DNA of 13,009 nucleotides, taken from contig DJHM01000004.1 in NCBI GenBank assembly GCA_002433075.1, forward strand, positions 1-13,009. Direction: 5' to 3'. A program made the position numbers and the translations under genes. The stretch's first letter is position 1, and every line of letters starts with the position of its first letter. This document shows positions 1-7,800 of this stretch, piece by piece. The notes under the pieces were generated by a model, which made no database searches, was not told the origin of the DNA, and saw only the letters and a program-made list of their open reading frames with translations. Origin of the DNA: Latescibacteria bacterium UBA6620. Lineage in GTDB: Bacteria > Latescibacterota > UBA2968.

Positions 1-56
1 GATACAGAGATGAGGCCAGGTCACCGCCTCTCCCTCTGAGAACCAAGGACACGCCC

Positions 57-1223
57 ATGGAACTGAGCGTCACCCAGCTCACGTACGGCCCCGAACATCA
101 CTTCTTCGGCTACATTGGTCACGCGCGCACGATCCCGTGGAACGGAACCGGTCGCTACATCCTCTGCCTCCGCACCACGTTCCAGGATCACATGCCGGGA
201 CCTGGTGAAACCGCCGATGTATGCCTCATCGACACCGAGGACGACGGACGCGTCCTACAAGTCGACCGGTCGCTTGGCTGGAACCCCCAGCAAGGCACGA
301 TGTTCTACTGGAATCCCCATAAGCCGGACACGCAATTCTTCTTCAACGATCGCGACCCGAAAACGGGTGACGTATTCACTGTCCTCTACGACGTCGAGGA
401 AAGTGACCGCGTCAGAGAGTACCGCTACGACACCTCGTTCGGGAACAGCGGCGTCGCTCAGAACGGGGGATCGTTCCTCGGACTGAACTACGCGAGGATG
501 GCGCGACTCAGAAAGGTGACGGGTTACGTGGGAGCGTCCGACTGGACGGAGGGCGTTGATCATCCCGACAACGACGGCGTCCATCGCGTCAATGTCGAGA
601 CAGGTGCGCACCTCGTCGTGGCCTCGTTCGCGCAGATCGCCGACGCGCTCCGTGATATGGGATCGCAAGAAGTCCCCGCCCTGTTCATCAACCATACGCT
701 GTGGAATCGTGACGACGATCGCATCTACTTCTACGCGCGGGGCGGTTGGAGTGGCAACCCAGGCAGCAAAGTCAACCAGCCGTTCACCGTCGACCCCGAT
801 GGATCCAGCCTGACGCCGCAGTCCGTGTTCATCGGCGGACACCCCGAGTGGGAGCACGGTCACCGGCTGATCGGTGGACGCGACGGCAAGCTCGTCATCT
901 ACGACTCGGAGGCGCAGGCCATCGTCGGTCAGATCGCCGATGAAGAGATCATCCCGAAGCCCGGCGGCGACTCCGCCCTATCGTCCGACGGCACGCACAT
1001 CGTGACAGGCTACGGCTTTGACGGCCACAACCAGTGGGTCATCTTCCGATTGGCTGACGGTGAGTGGGCGCGCACCGGGCGATTCGATCAGCGACCCTAT
1101 GTCTCGGGCGACCTGCGTTCCGATCCTGCTCCGTGTTGGAACCGGAATGGCGATCGGATTCTGATCCCATCTCTCACCGCCGACGGAACGCGACAGCTTC
1201 ACGTCATCACCATCGAGGAATAG
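57..1223 (+). CDS. TolB/WD40-like beta-propeller protein (oligogalacturonate-lyase-like fold)
   Basis: The 388-residue product is built of repeated beta-blade segments with turns such as DGRVL, DGKLVIYD, SSDGTHIV and NRNGDRILI, typical of TolB-like or WD40-like propellers. The N-terminal part is rich in His and aromatic residues (EHHFFGYIGH), and a late DLRSDPAPCW blade resembles those of oligogalacturonate lyase-like (family 22) propellers. No signal peptide or membrane segment is visible, so it is probably cytoplasmic. The ATG is supported by AAGGA at 45-49, seven bases upstream. The stop TAG lies two bases before the ATG of an oxidoreductase fragment, which implies an operon. A role in sugar-acid or polysaccharide metabolism is inferred from this context; a catalytic activity cannot be proved from the sequence. 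Confident on fold, uncertain on function. Confidence 0.75.
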   Translation: MELSVTQLTYGPEHHFFGYIGHARTIPWNGTGRYILCLRTTFQDHMPGPGETADVCLIDTEDDGRVLQVDRSLGWNPQQGTMFYWNPHKPDTQFFFNDRDPKTGDVFTVLYDVEESDRVREYRYDTSFGNSGVAQNGGSFLGLNYARMARLRKVTGYVGASDWTEGVDHPDNDGVHRVNVETGAHLVVASFAQIADALRDMGSQEVPALFINHTLWNRDDDRIYFYARGGWSGNPGSKVNQPFTVDPDGSSLTPQSVFIGGHPEWEHGHRLIGGRDGKLVIYDSEAQAIVGQIADEEIIPKPGGDSALSSDGTHIVTGYGFDGHNQWVIFRLADGEWARTGRFDQRPYVSGDLRSDPAPCWNRNGDRILIPSLTADGTRQLHVITIEE

Positions 1224-1225
1224 GT

Positions 1226-1348
1226 ATGCTCGACTTGAAGATGACGTGCGAAATGCCCGATGCCGCCCGCCCGATCGTTGGCATCGGGGCCGGCGGCATC
1301 GTACGTGACGCTCACCTTCCCGCGTATCGACTGGCCGGTTTCGAGCAG
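1226..1348 (+). pseudogene. Gfo/Idh/MocA oxidoreductase, N-terminal fragment cut by an IS
   Basis: Forty-one codons from the ATG at 1226 encode the beginning of an NAD(P)-dependent oxidoreductase of the Gfo/Idh/MocA family. The Rossmann dinucleotide-binding glycine stretch GIGAGGIVRDAHLPAY is clear at about residues 19-34. GAGGAA at 1215-1220, inside the end of the upstream propeller gene, is a suitable ribosome binding site, so the two genes were translated together. Homology stops after residue Q41 (codon 1346-1348), where an IS3-family left end begins. The remaining 300 or so residues of a normal member are not found downstream in this window. The reading frame stays open into the IS transposase, so a chimeric protein of 133 residues could be made, but it cannot be a functional dehydrogenase. 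Confidence 0.8.
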
Positions 1349-1579
1349 TTAGGATGCGGGACACAGAAAGGGGGCCAAATGGCCAGAAAGCGTTTCACGG
1401 CAGAACAGATCATCGGCCATCTCCGTCAGGCCGAGATACGCATTTCCGAGGGCAAGACGGTCGCAGAAGTCGTGCGTGAGTTCGGTGTCAGCAAGCAGAC
1501 CTACTATCGCTGGCGAAAAGAATACGGCGGCATGGAGGTCGAGCAGCTGCGACGGCTCAAGGAACTGGAGCAGGAGAAC
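1348..1579 (+). mobile_element. IS3-family insertion sequence remnant, left end only
   Basis: From about 1348 the sequence matches the left end of a second copy at 12921-13009: both begin GTTAGGATG, continue with GGGACACAG and a run of G, and then enter an IS3-family orfA. The remnant covers the left terminus and 67 orfA codons. Homology to OrfA ends near 1579 in the middle of the leucine-zipper region, and no orfB (DDE integrase) or right end follows. Instead the SbcD-like operon begins at 1618. No target duplication can be identified because the right end is missing. The exact outer boundary is uncertain by a few bases. Confidence 0.8.
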
Positions 1580-1627
1580 GGACCAATAGGCATACGGCTA
1601 CTTGAGGGAGTGCGTCCATGGGGCTGA
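1379..1627 (+). pseudogene. Truncated IS3-family transposase OrfA (helix-turn-helix subunit)
   Basis: The ATG at 1379 opens with MARKRFTAEQIIGHLRQAE, the characteristic start of IS3-family OrfA proteins. It continues through the helix-turn-helix (EVVREFGVSKQTYYRWRKEYGG, about residues 30-51) and into the leucine zipper (QLRRLKELEQEN, residues 56-67). After N67 the family sequence stops; an unrelated tail of 15 residues follows to the TGA at 1625-1627, overlapping the start of the next gene. Intact OrfA proteins are roughly 88-100 residues and need the programmed frameshift to OrfB, which is absent here. The element therefore cannot transpose by itself. The frame is continuous with the interrupted oxidoreductase upstream. 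Confidence 0.85.
1604..1610 (+). promoter_or_regulatory. Ribosome binding site of the SbcD-like gene
   Basis: GAGGGAG lies seven bases before the ATG at 1618, a near-ideal Shine-Dalgarno spacing. It sits just after the point where IS homology ends, so the incoming module kept its own translation signal. It also decides the ATG at 1618 as the start. Confidence 0.6.
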
Positions 1628-2733
1628 GTATCCTACACACCGCAGACCTACACTTGGGGATGAAATTCGGTTCTTACCAGGACATGAAGGAGAAACTCGC
1701 CGCGGCAAGATTCGAGACTCTGGGCGGCTTGATAGAGATCGCAAACGAAACGAAGTGCGACCTGTTGGTAGTAGCCGGTGATCTCTTCGATCGCGTCACC
1801 ATAGCCAAACGAGACGTCCAGAAGTGCCTGGACATCCTGAAGGGATTTGAAGGCCAGGCATTGGCCGTTCTACCTGGCAACCATGACTACATATCAGGCG
1901 ATAGCGAGCTGTGGCACTACTTCAAGGAACACGCCAGCGACCGAGTGGTTTTGCTCGATGAATGCAGGGAATACGATCTCGCACACTACGGAATGAAGTG
2001 CGTGCTGCATGCTGGGCCGTGCAATGCGAAGCATTCCGGCGAGAATGCAATTGACTGGATCGGAGAGTCTTCACGAGCGTCGGATCAAAGGATCCACATA
2101 GGCGTCGCCCACGGGAATGTGGCGGGTTATGGTCCCGACATGGAAGGAGAGTACTTCCCAATGGACCGGCGAGAGCTGCTATCCCTCGGTCTCGACCTAT
2201 GGCTGCTCGGACACGTCCACGTGCCTGCGCCGAAAGAACCTTCTTCTGATGAGAGGGTCTATTATGCGGGGACACCAGAACCGGACGGTTTTGATTGTCG
2301 GCACGAAGGGAGTGCCTGGCTCATCACGATTGCCGAAGACAAGCAAATCGAGGCATCACTCCTGCGGCCTGGGAGATATCGGTTCGCCCACGAGCAGGCC
2401 GATCTCCGCGATGAAGCTGCCTACGAGGAGTTACTGGTACGGTTTGCCGACGAGGTGTATAAGCGGACACTTCTCAAGCTCAAGCTAACTGGACAGCTGC
2501 CAAGAGAAGCATTCGAACGGCTCAGTGATCTCCGCGCTGCGATCGAGCCGCAACTTGCCTATGTGTCTATTGAAGATCACGAAGTCTCAATCGAGCTCAC
2601 CGCCGATGACATTAACCAGGAGTTCACTGAGGGATCGTTCCCCCACCAGTTGCTTGGCGCCCTATCGAACGAGGCCGAAGATGGAGAGGCGCTCCAACTC
2701 GCCTACGAGCTCATTGGGAAGGCGAGGCAATGA
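1618..2733 (+). CDS. SbcD/YhaO-like metallophosphoesterase (DNA repair nuclease subunit)
   Basis: This 371-residue protein has the full calcineurin-like phosphoesterase metal site: D10-L-H12, G54-D55, GNHD at 87-90, H165 in VAHGN, and GHVH at 198-201. By family knowledge these residues hold two metal ions (usually Mn) and cut DNA ends together with an SbcC/Rad50 partner. The C-terminal 130 residues are a capping and partner-binding region rich in charged helices. The length fits SbcD/Mre11/YhaO (about 340-420). Its stop overlaps the start of the ATPase gene in an ATGA, which indicates translational coupling and a complex with that protein. GC content is about 50% by hand count of one line, lower than neighbours at about 60% or more. 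A role in repair is the default; a role in defence against foreign DNA is possible but not shown. Confidence 0.9.
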   Translation: MGLSILHTADLHLGMKFGSYQDMKEKLAAARFETLGGLIEIANETKCDLLVVAGDLFDRVTIAKRDVQKCLDILKGFEGQALAVLPGNHDYISGDSELWHYFKEHASDRVVLLDECREYDLAHYGMKCVLHAGPCNAKHSGENAIDWIGESSRASDQRIHIGVAHGNVAGYGPDMEGEYFPMDRRELLSLGLDLWLLGHVHVPAPKEPSSDERVYYAGTPEPDGFDCRHEGSAWLITIAEDKQIEASLLRPGRYRFAHEQADLRDEAAYEELLVRFADEVYKRTLLKLKLTGQLPREAFERLSDLRAAIEPQLAYVSIEDHEVSIELTADDINQEFTEGSFPHQLLGALSNEAEDGEALQLAYELIGKARQ

Positions 2734-5159
2734 TTCTCAGGAAGATCCACCTCCACCCATTCGGTGGGATCGCAGACCTGACGAGAAACTTCGAGCCCGG
2801 TCTCAACGTAGTGAAGGGCGCAAACGAGTCTGGAAAGTCTACCCTCTTCCGCGCTATCGAGACAGTTCTCTTCGTGTCGGCAAACTTGCGAAAGCGAGAA
2901 TTCGATCGCTCGATCGAGCCATTCATACCCCTTGGCGGCGGAGACACGGTGCGCGTGGCACTTGACTTCACCGTTGATGGATCGATCTACCATCTGGAGC
3001 GATCTTGGGGTGGCACGCAATCGGAACTGCTGGTACTGCCAAATGAAACAAGTCTGACCGACGAGCATAATCTCCGTGCTCGCCTGTCCGAGGTCTTGCC
3101 GGCAACTGAGGGTACTTTCAGGTCGGTATTGATGGCCTACCAGTCCGGCCTAGCTGACACGGTTAGTAGCATAAAGAAGAAGCCCGAGACAATCGAGGCC
3201 CTGGCTGATCTGTTGCAAAGGGCAGTATTCGAGACAGACGGTGTTTCTGTTGAGCGATTCAGGACGTCCGTCCAGGCGGAGTACAATACGCATTTCAAAC
3301 GGTGGGACCGCGAGCGAAAAAGGCCAGAGGACGAGAGTAGTCGATACCAGCGCGATGTTGGGCATCTACTTCAGGCTTGGTATACAGTGGACGACTTGCG
3401 GCAGGAATGCAGAAAAGCAGAATCCTATGACAAGAGAATGGACGCGCTGAACGCTCAGATCACCTCCCTTGATGAGGACATTGACCAGAAGACGCAGTTC
3501 ATTGTCGAGACTAAGCCAGTAGTTGAAAGTGTACAACAGCGCAAGATCCTGGAGAGCCAGCTAGAGTCTACCCAGACTCAGTTGGATATATACGAGAAGG
3601 ACAATGAAGATTGGCCAGTTGTTGAGCAAAAGCTCAAAGAGATTGAGGAAGAACTCCCCGACCTAAAGAAGAGGGTCTCGCAGAAGGAAGACCAAATAGC
3701 GGAATGCAGGCAGGTAGACCAGCAGACCAAGACCCGTGAGCGATTCGAAATGTTGAAGGGTCTAAAAGAAGCGGCAGAATCGGCGGAGGCAGTGCTTGCT
3801 GGTGGACCGACGCTCAAAGGCGAAGAACTTGCAGAACTGCAAGAGTTGGACAACAAGAGGATAAGGCTCGAGGCGGAGATTTCGGCCGCCACTCTATCGC
3901 TGAGAATTGTTGCGCGAAAACATCTTGATCTGTCAATACAGGAAGGAATCCAGGATCCTGAGGAGCACAGCCTCGCCGAGGAAGAAATTCTCGATCGGGT
4001 CTACAAAGGTAAGGTCCGCATATCTCATCCAGACTGGGATGTCGAGCTCACGTCGGGCGATGGGAGCCTTGATGCTAGCATCCAGTGCCTCCAGCAAACT
4101 CAGGAGGCACTTTCCTCAGCTTTGGCTGCTCGAGGTCTTGAAGATGTGGAGGCAGCAAGGCAGGCCAATAGTGATTACTCCTCCAACAAGAGAGAGTCAA
4201 CCAAAGCGCGCGACGAATTTGAAGAGACCTTGGCTGAGGACGTATATGCAGACATAGAGGCTCAGATCGAGCAAATGGGAGACGAGCCCGACCTGCCGTC
4301 CGAAGTCGAGCTCATGCAGGAACTGGGCCCGCTGCAGCGCGATCTTGATAGGAAGACCGGAGCACTTCGCGAGGCAAGAGCACGTGTGGAGAAACTGAGT
4401 ACTTCCTATGAGAGCAAGCGTGACCTGTTCCTAAAGGTTGGTGAGATCGCGCTCCGGCAGTCGAACCTCAAAACCGAGATTGCTGAACTCCCACCCCTCC
4501 CGGAGGGGGTAGATAACCCCGAGTCGCTTCTGTCGCACTACAAAGAGACTGAGGCTGACCTGAAGACGCTCGAAAAAGACCGTAACAGTCGCGTGCTAGA
4601 CCGAAAGGACCTGGAGAAAGAGGAGCCGGAAGCAACAACGGAGGAGTTACACGATTTTCTGGCTAAGGCGAAGGCAGCGTACTGTCGATCGCTGAGGCGT
4701 GGTGAAGCTATAGGGCGGGTGCACGACACCACAGAGGCACTCGCGGCCAAACTCGACAAGGACACATACAAAGGGCTTGTGGGGGACCTCAGCCGGACCG
4801 TATCAGCGATGACCGGCGGTCGCTATTCAGAGATACCGATGGAGGCTGGACTTCCAAACGGGCTCAGAAGAGATGATGGGGCGATTCTGCCAGAAGCCCT
4901 TCTATCTGCGGGAACGAAAGATGTGCTGGCCCTTTCGCTAAGATTGGCTATGGCGAGGCAGTTCTTGGCCGGGGCCGAAGGATTCCTGATCCTGGACGAC
5001 CCGCTCGTGGACATGGATCCTGAGCGACAGGCGATGGCTGTTAGTGCCCTGCATGAGTTGTCTGAAGAGAAACAGGTAATCCTCTTCACGTGCCATCCAG
5101 GTCACGCTGATCAGCTAGGGGGCAACCTGATTGGCCTCGCGTCGGGTCTTCCAGATTAA
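2730..5159 (+). CDS. SbcC/Rad50/YhaN-like AAA ATPase without zinc hook
   Basis: This 809-residue protein has an SMC/Rad50-type split ATPase head. Walker A is GANESGKST at residues 30-38, the signature LSAGTKDVLALSLRLA at 725-740, Walker B FLILDDP at 752-758, the D-loop LVDMD follows, and the switch His is H789 in TCHPGH. Between the head halves lie long charged heptad-like coiled coils (about 220-390 and 455-690). No CXXC zinc hook is present. A short segment at about 395-450, with alternating hydrophobic residues (KVRISHPDWDVELTSGDG), looks like a small beta domain at the coiled-coil turn. The ATG overlaps the stop of the phosphoesterase gene (ATGA). The expected role is an ATP-gated, DNA-tethering partner of the nuclease. 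It is shorter than E. coli SbcC (about 1050) and closer to YhaN-type proteins. Confidence 0.88.
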   Translation: MILRKIHLHPFGGIADLTRNFEPGLNVVKGANESGKSTLFRAIETVLFVSANLRKREFDRSIEPFIPLGGGDTVRVALDFTVDGSIYHLERSWGGTQSELLVLPNETSLTDEHNLRARLSEVLPATEGTFRSVLMAYQSGLADTVSSIKKKPETIEALADLLQRAVFETDGVSVERFRTSVQAEYNTHFKRWDRERKRPEDESSRYQRDVGHLLQAWYTVDDLRQECRKAESYDKRMDALNAQITSLDEDIDQKTQFIVETKPVVESVQQRKILESQLESTQTQLDIYEKDNEDWPVVEQKLKEIEEELPDLKKRVSQKEDQIAECRQVDQQTKTRERFEMLKGLKEAAESAEAVLAGGPTLKGEELAELQELDNKRIRLEAEISAATLSLRIVARKHLDLSIQEGIQDPEEHSLAEEEILDRVYKGKVRISHPDWDVELTSGDGSLDASIQCLQQTQEALSSALAARGLEDVEAARQANSDYSSNKRESTKARDEFEETLAEDVYADIEAQIEQMGDEPDLPSEVELMQELGPLQRDLDRKTGALREARARVEKLSTSYESKRDLFLKVGEIALRQSNLKTEIAELPPLPEGVDNPESLLSHYKETEADLKTLEKDRNSRVLDRKDLEKEEPEATTEELHDFLAKAKAAYCRSLRRGEAIGRVHDTTEALAAKLDKDTYKGLVGDLSRTVSAMTGGRYSEIPMEAGLPNGLRRDDGAILPEALLSAGTKDVLALSLRLAMARQFLAGAEGFLILDDPLVDMDPERQAMAVSALHELSEEKQVILFTCHPGHADQLGGNLIGLASGLPD

Positions 5160-5284
5160 CTGCCTTCTTTCGGAGTGCGCTAACTGAGGTGATTGGAAGC
5201 CTCCCCCGCCCATCACCCATCTACTGTCTTCACGACGTGCCTCCTCTCGTCGATGCGTTACTCCTGCGTATCATCATAGTGTCG

Positions 5285-5608
5285 TCACACCGTCCGGTGT
5301 ACCCGCAACAGTTCCTCAATCTCCGCGTGGCCTTTCTTGCGAGCCCAGGCCAGCGGCGTCGCCCAGGGCGGATCGTCGGGCAGGTTTATCTGGGCGCCCC
5401 GCTCCAGTAGCATCTCAACCGCCTCCTTCCACCCCCAGCGGGCAGCCCATCCGAGTGGCGTAGACCGGTAATCTTCATCCCGAGCATTCAGGTCCGCGCC
5501 GTGCTCGATGAACAGCTTCATCATCTTTGGATGTGGTCGGTAGGCGCTCCCGTCCGTGCCGTGAGACGTCGCCCCCAGAACCAGCAGGTGGAGCGGCGTC
5601 ACCCGAAG
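5285..5608 (-). pseudogene. Ankyrin-repeat protein, C-terminal part beyond an in-frame TAG
   Basis: This is the same reading frame as the longer ankyrin gene upstream, separated from it only by the TAG at 5609-5611. It begins LRVTPLHLLVLG and contains two or three canonical ankyrin repeats (MKLFIEHGADLNARD, TPLGWAARWGWKEAVEMLLERGA, TPLAWARKKGHAEIEELL), ending with TGA at 5285-5287. The repeats are well preserved, so the interruption is recent or is read through. A GTG at 5600-5602 could in principle restart translation, but I see no good ribosome binding site and it falls inside a repeat. I treat this as the severed C-terminus of one gene of about 612 codons. Confidence 0.75.
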
Positions 5609-7123
5609 CTAGTTGGGATCGTTCGGCGTCATACCCGCTTCCAGCAGGAACGTGAACGGTTCCAGCACCTCCTCTTCATCCAGCCGGTGCAGCTTGTAGA
5701 TTAGGTCGTAACAGTGCACTGTCTTCGCCACGTCTGAGTCACGGCCTAGACACAACCGCAGCACCTTCGTCCTGAATCCCATGTAGCTGCCCAGCGACAG
5801 GTGCAGGGCCTCCCGAATCGCCTCGGGGTCCTCGTCGAACCGCGCCGACAGCGTATCCGTGTCTTCCACGTCCACGTAATACTTGAGCGGAAGCACATCT
5901 CCGTAAACCGCCGCCAGCGCCTCGGAATCTACGTCGCTCAGGTCCATATAGTCCGGAAATGTGCCACCGTAGTGCAGCAGCAGCTTCAGAATATCCCACT
6001 GCTTGTTGCCGGCCGCTCGACCAAGGGGCGTACCCGATGACTCGACGGTGCCGTTCGGGTCCGCCCCTTGCTCCAGAAACGTCTTCACCATCTCGATGTT
6101 GCCGCTGCTGACGGCCGCCATTACCGCCCGCCCATTCGGCGCCATCCCGGGCTCGGGCGTCGTGGGATCCGCACCGCACTCCAGTAGCACCTTCACCGTT
6201 TCGGTGTGACTGTTGTTGGCCCCCGTGTTGCTTCCGCCGAGCGCATTCACCAGCGGAAGGGCGTTGTAATACGTGCAGTAATCCGGCACCCGGTTCGCGA
6301 GGGACGGGTCGTGCTCCAGCAGCTCGTGAACGCGCTCCGCGTCCCCAACCTTCGCAGCCACACAGATGTCGTAGTCGGCTCCCTTCGCCACAAGGTAACC
6401 CACGAAGAACTCGTGGGGCGGCGAAACAATCGGCACATCCCGGTTTCGCCTGAACCAGTAGTCCCCGTTGGTGAGGTCCAGTGGCCGCGCGCCGTCGGGC
6501 CGTTGCGCGTTGATGTCGGCCCCGCGCTCCAGCAGCAAGTCCACAATCGTCGTGTTCCGCGTCAGCGCCGCCCAGTGCATCGGCCTGTTTCCCCGTGCGT
6601 CCATGGCCTCGACCAGCGAGGGCGTCACGTCCAGCAGCGAGCGCACCCTGTCCACATCGCGCGCCCTTATCGCTTCGGCGACCTCCTCCCCATCGTCCGG
6701 TCCACCATATCTCGTGAGATGCTCCTCAAGCAGGGACTTCATCTGCTTGTAGCCGCGCTCCTCGGCGATCACAATCGGCCGCTCGTGCCACGGATTGCCG
6801 GAACGCTGACTCGGATCCGCCCCGTGATCCAGCAGGAATCTCGCCGCTTCGATGTGGTTCTCCTGCACAGCGAAATGCAGCGGTGCGCGATATTGATTTC
6901 CGCAGTGCACCAGACGCGAGTCCTTCGTCACCAGCTGGCGGATTCTTGCCACGTCGCCGCGGATTGCCGCCGTGATCATTTCCCACACGTCTGTCCCACG
7001 GCCACCGTGCCACGGCTGTTCTTCCTTCGACTTCAGCTCATCGGGACGCACCAGCCGCCTCACCCGATCCTCGAACCGGGCGTACCGTGAAGGCGCGGAC
7101 TTTCTCAGGTTATCCTCGGCCAT
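5609..7123 (-). CDS. Large ankyrin-repeat protein (ends at an in-frame TAG)
   Basis: From the ATG at 7123 the product is 504 residues. It has a short charged N-terminus (about 45 residues with RFEDRVRRLVRPDEL) and then ankyrin repeats, recognised by APLHFAVQENHIEAARFLLDHGADP, RPMHWAALTRNTTIVDLLLERGADIN, ETVKVLLECGADP, NIEMVKTFLEQGADPN and TPLGRAAGNKQWDILKLLLHYGG. Ankyrin arrays bind other proteins; no enzymatic domain, signal peptide or membrane segment is seen. Two adjacent ATGs (7132 and 7123) follow an AAGGAAAGG; the second has the better spacing. A longer open frame from 7204 overlaps the oxidoreductase remnant and starts with non-ankyrin residues, so I reject that start. The frame stops at TAG 5609-5611 and continues with intact repeats afterwards, so this is probably a nonsense-split gene. 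Confidence 0.8.
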   Translation of the reverse strand: MAEDNLRKSAPSRYARFEDRVRRLVRPDELKSKEEQPWHGGRGTDVWEMITAAIRGDVARIRQLVTKDSRLVHCGNQYRAPLHFAVQENHIEAARFLLDHGADPSQRSGNPWHERPIVIAEERGYKQMKSLLEEHLTRYGGPDDGEEVAEAIRARDVDRVRSLLDVTPSLVEAMDARGNRPMHWAALTRNTTIVDLLLERGADINAQRPDGARPLDLTNGDYWFRRNRDVPIVSPPHEFFVGYLVAKGADYDICVAAKVGDAERVHELLEHDPSLANRVPDYCTYYNALPLVNALGGSNTGANNSHTETVKVLLECGADPTTPEPGMAPNGRAVMAAVSSGNIEMVKTFLEQGADPNGTVESSGTPLGRAAGNKQWDILKLLLHYGGTFPDYMDLSDVDSEALAAVYGDVLPLKYYVDVEDTDTLSARFDEDPEAIREALHLSLGSYMGFRTKVLRLCLGRDSDVAKTVHCYDLIYKLHRLDEEEVLEPFTFLLEAGMTPNDPN

Positions 7124-7182
7124 CTTCAGCATCCTTTCCTTGAGGCGTTCCCGGCCTGTTCGCAGACGGCCTTGCACGGTCG

Positions 7183-7800
7183 TTAGAAGAAGTTGGTCTG
7201 CCAAGCCAGCTCTCGGATCTCCTCTGGAATCTCGTCGTCAGGTCCCTTCGGAACCAGCGGCTTCTCCTCTTTGGTGGTGACCGGCTCGTGGGCGCCGTAG
7301 GCGTGTCTCCCAGTCCCACCGCCGTGGGTTTGGATGCGGACCTGGGTCACCTGGCCGAGTTCTTCTGACGAACGAAGTTCGTCCATCAGCTGCCGGGCTT
7401 TCTCGATCCCGGGGTCGTACGGCCGCATGTATCCGACCATCAGCAGCCGATCCGTCTTCCGTGCTACCGCGACCATCCGAAGGGCTTCACTCAACCAGTC
7501 GGACAGCGATTTCTCCGTGAACACGTGCTTTCCTGCCCGCATCAGATCGACGGCGACCGGCCCGTGGAGCGGCTCCCGAAGAATCATCACCACCGCCTCG
7601 ATCTTGGGATAATCGCACAGCACGCGATAGCCTCCGGATACCTTCGGGATCCCGTGTCGGGCAGCCAAAATCGAGGCGAGCTCGGTTCGCTTCTCGACGA
7701 GCGTGCTGACCTCGCATTGCTCCGACGCGGCAAAGTACGGCAGGTGCACAGTCTGGGCCGCCCGTCCGCACCCGATGAATCCGATCTTCTCCTTCCCCAA
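7183..7800 (-). pseudogene. Gfo/Idh/MocA oxidoreductase, C-terminally truncated
   Basis: The 205-residue frame carries the Rossmann half of a Gfo/Idh/MocA NAD(P)-dependent dehydrogenase: GFIGCGRAA at residues 7-15 for the dinucleotide, and VFTEKSL near 93-99, which corresponds to the family EKP motif with Ser instead of Pro. It then enters the start of the alpha/beta substrate domain (QVRIQTHGGGTGRHAYG) and ends at TAA 7183-7185, where a normal member would go on for 150-200 more residues. The ankyrin gene starts only about 60 bases further on, so a deletion probably joined the two. The frame has no ATG start: the only candidate is TTG at 7800, five codons after an in-frame TAA and with a weak upstream AAGAAAG. 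It is likely non-functional as a dehydrogenase, though a truncated protein may still be made. Confidence 0.75.

Noticed and set aside
255..863. Minus-strand open frame of 202 codons inside the first gene
   Set aside because: Antisense shadow of the propeller gene, with no recognisable motif.
5160..5284. Bidirectional terminator between the convergent ATPase and ankyrin genes
   Set aside because: I could not find a stable GC-rich stem followed by a T tract on either strand in these 125 bases.
6206..7090. Long plus-strand open frame (294 codons) opposite the ankyrin gene
   Set aside because: It has a low-complexity, Arg/Val/His-rich translation with no recognisable domain and lies wholly antisense to a clear ankyrin gene; such shadows are expected in GC-rich coding DNA.
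7124..7204. Start of the ankyrin protein at 7204
   Set aside because: The extra 27 residues overlap the oxidoreductase remnant in another frame, and a strong AAGGAAAGG precedes the ATG at 7123.
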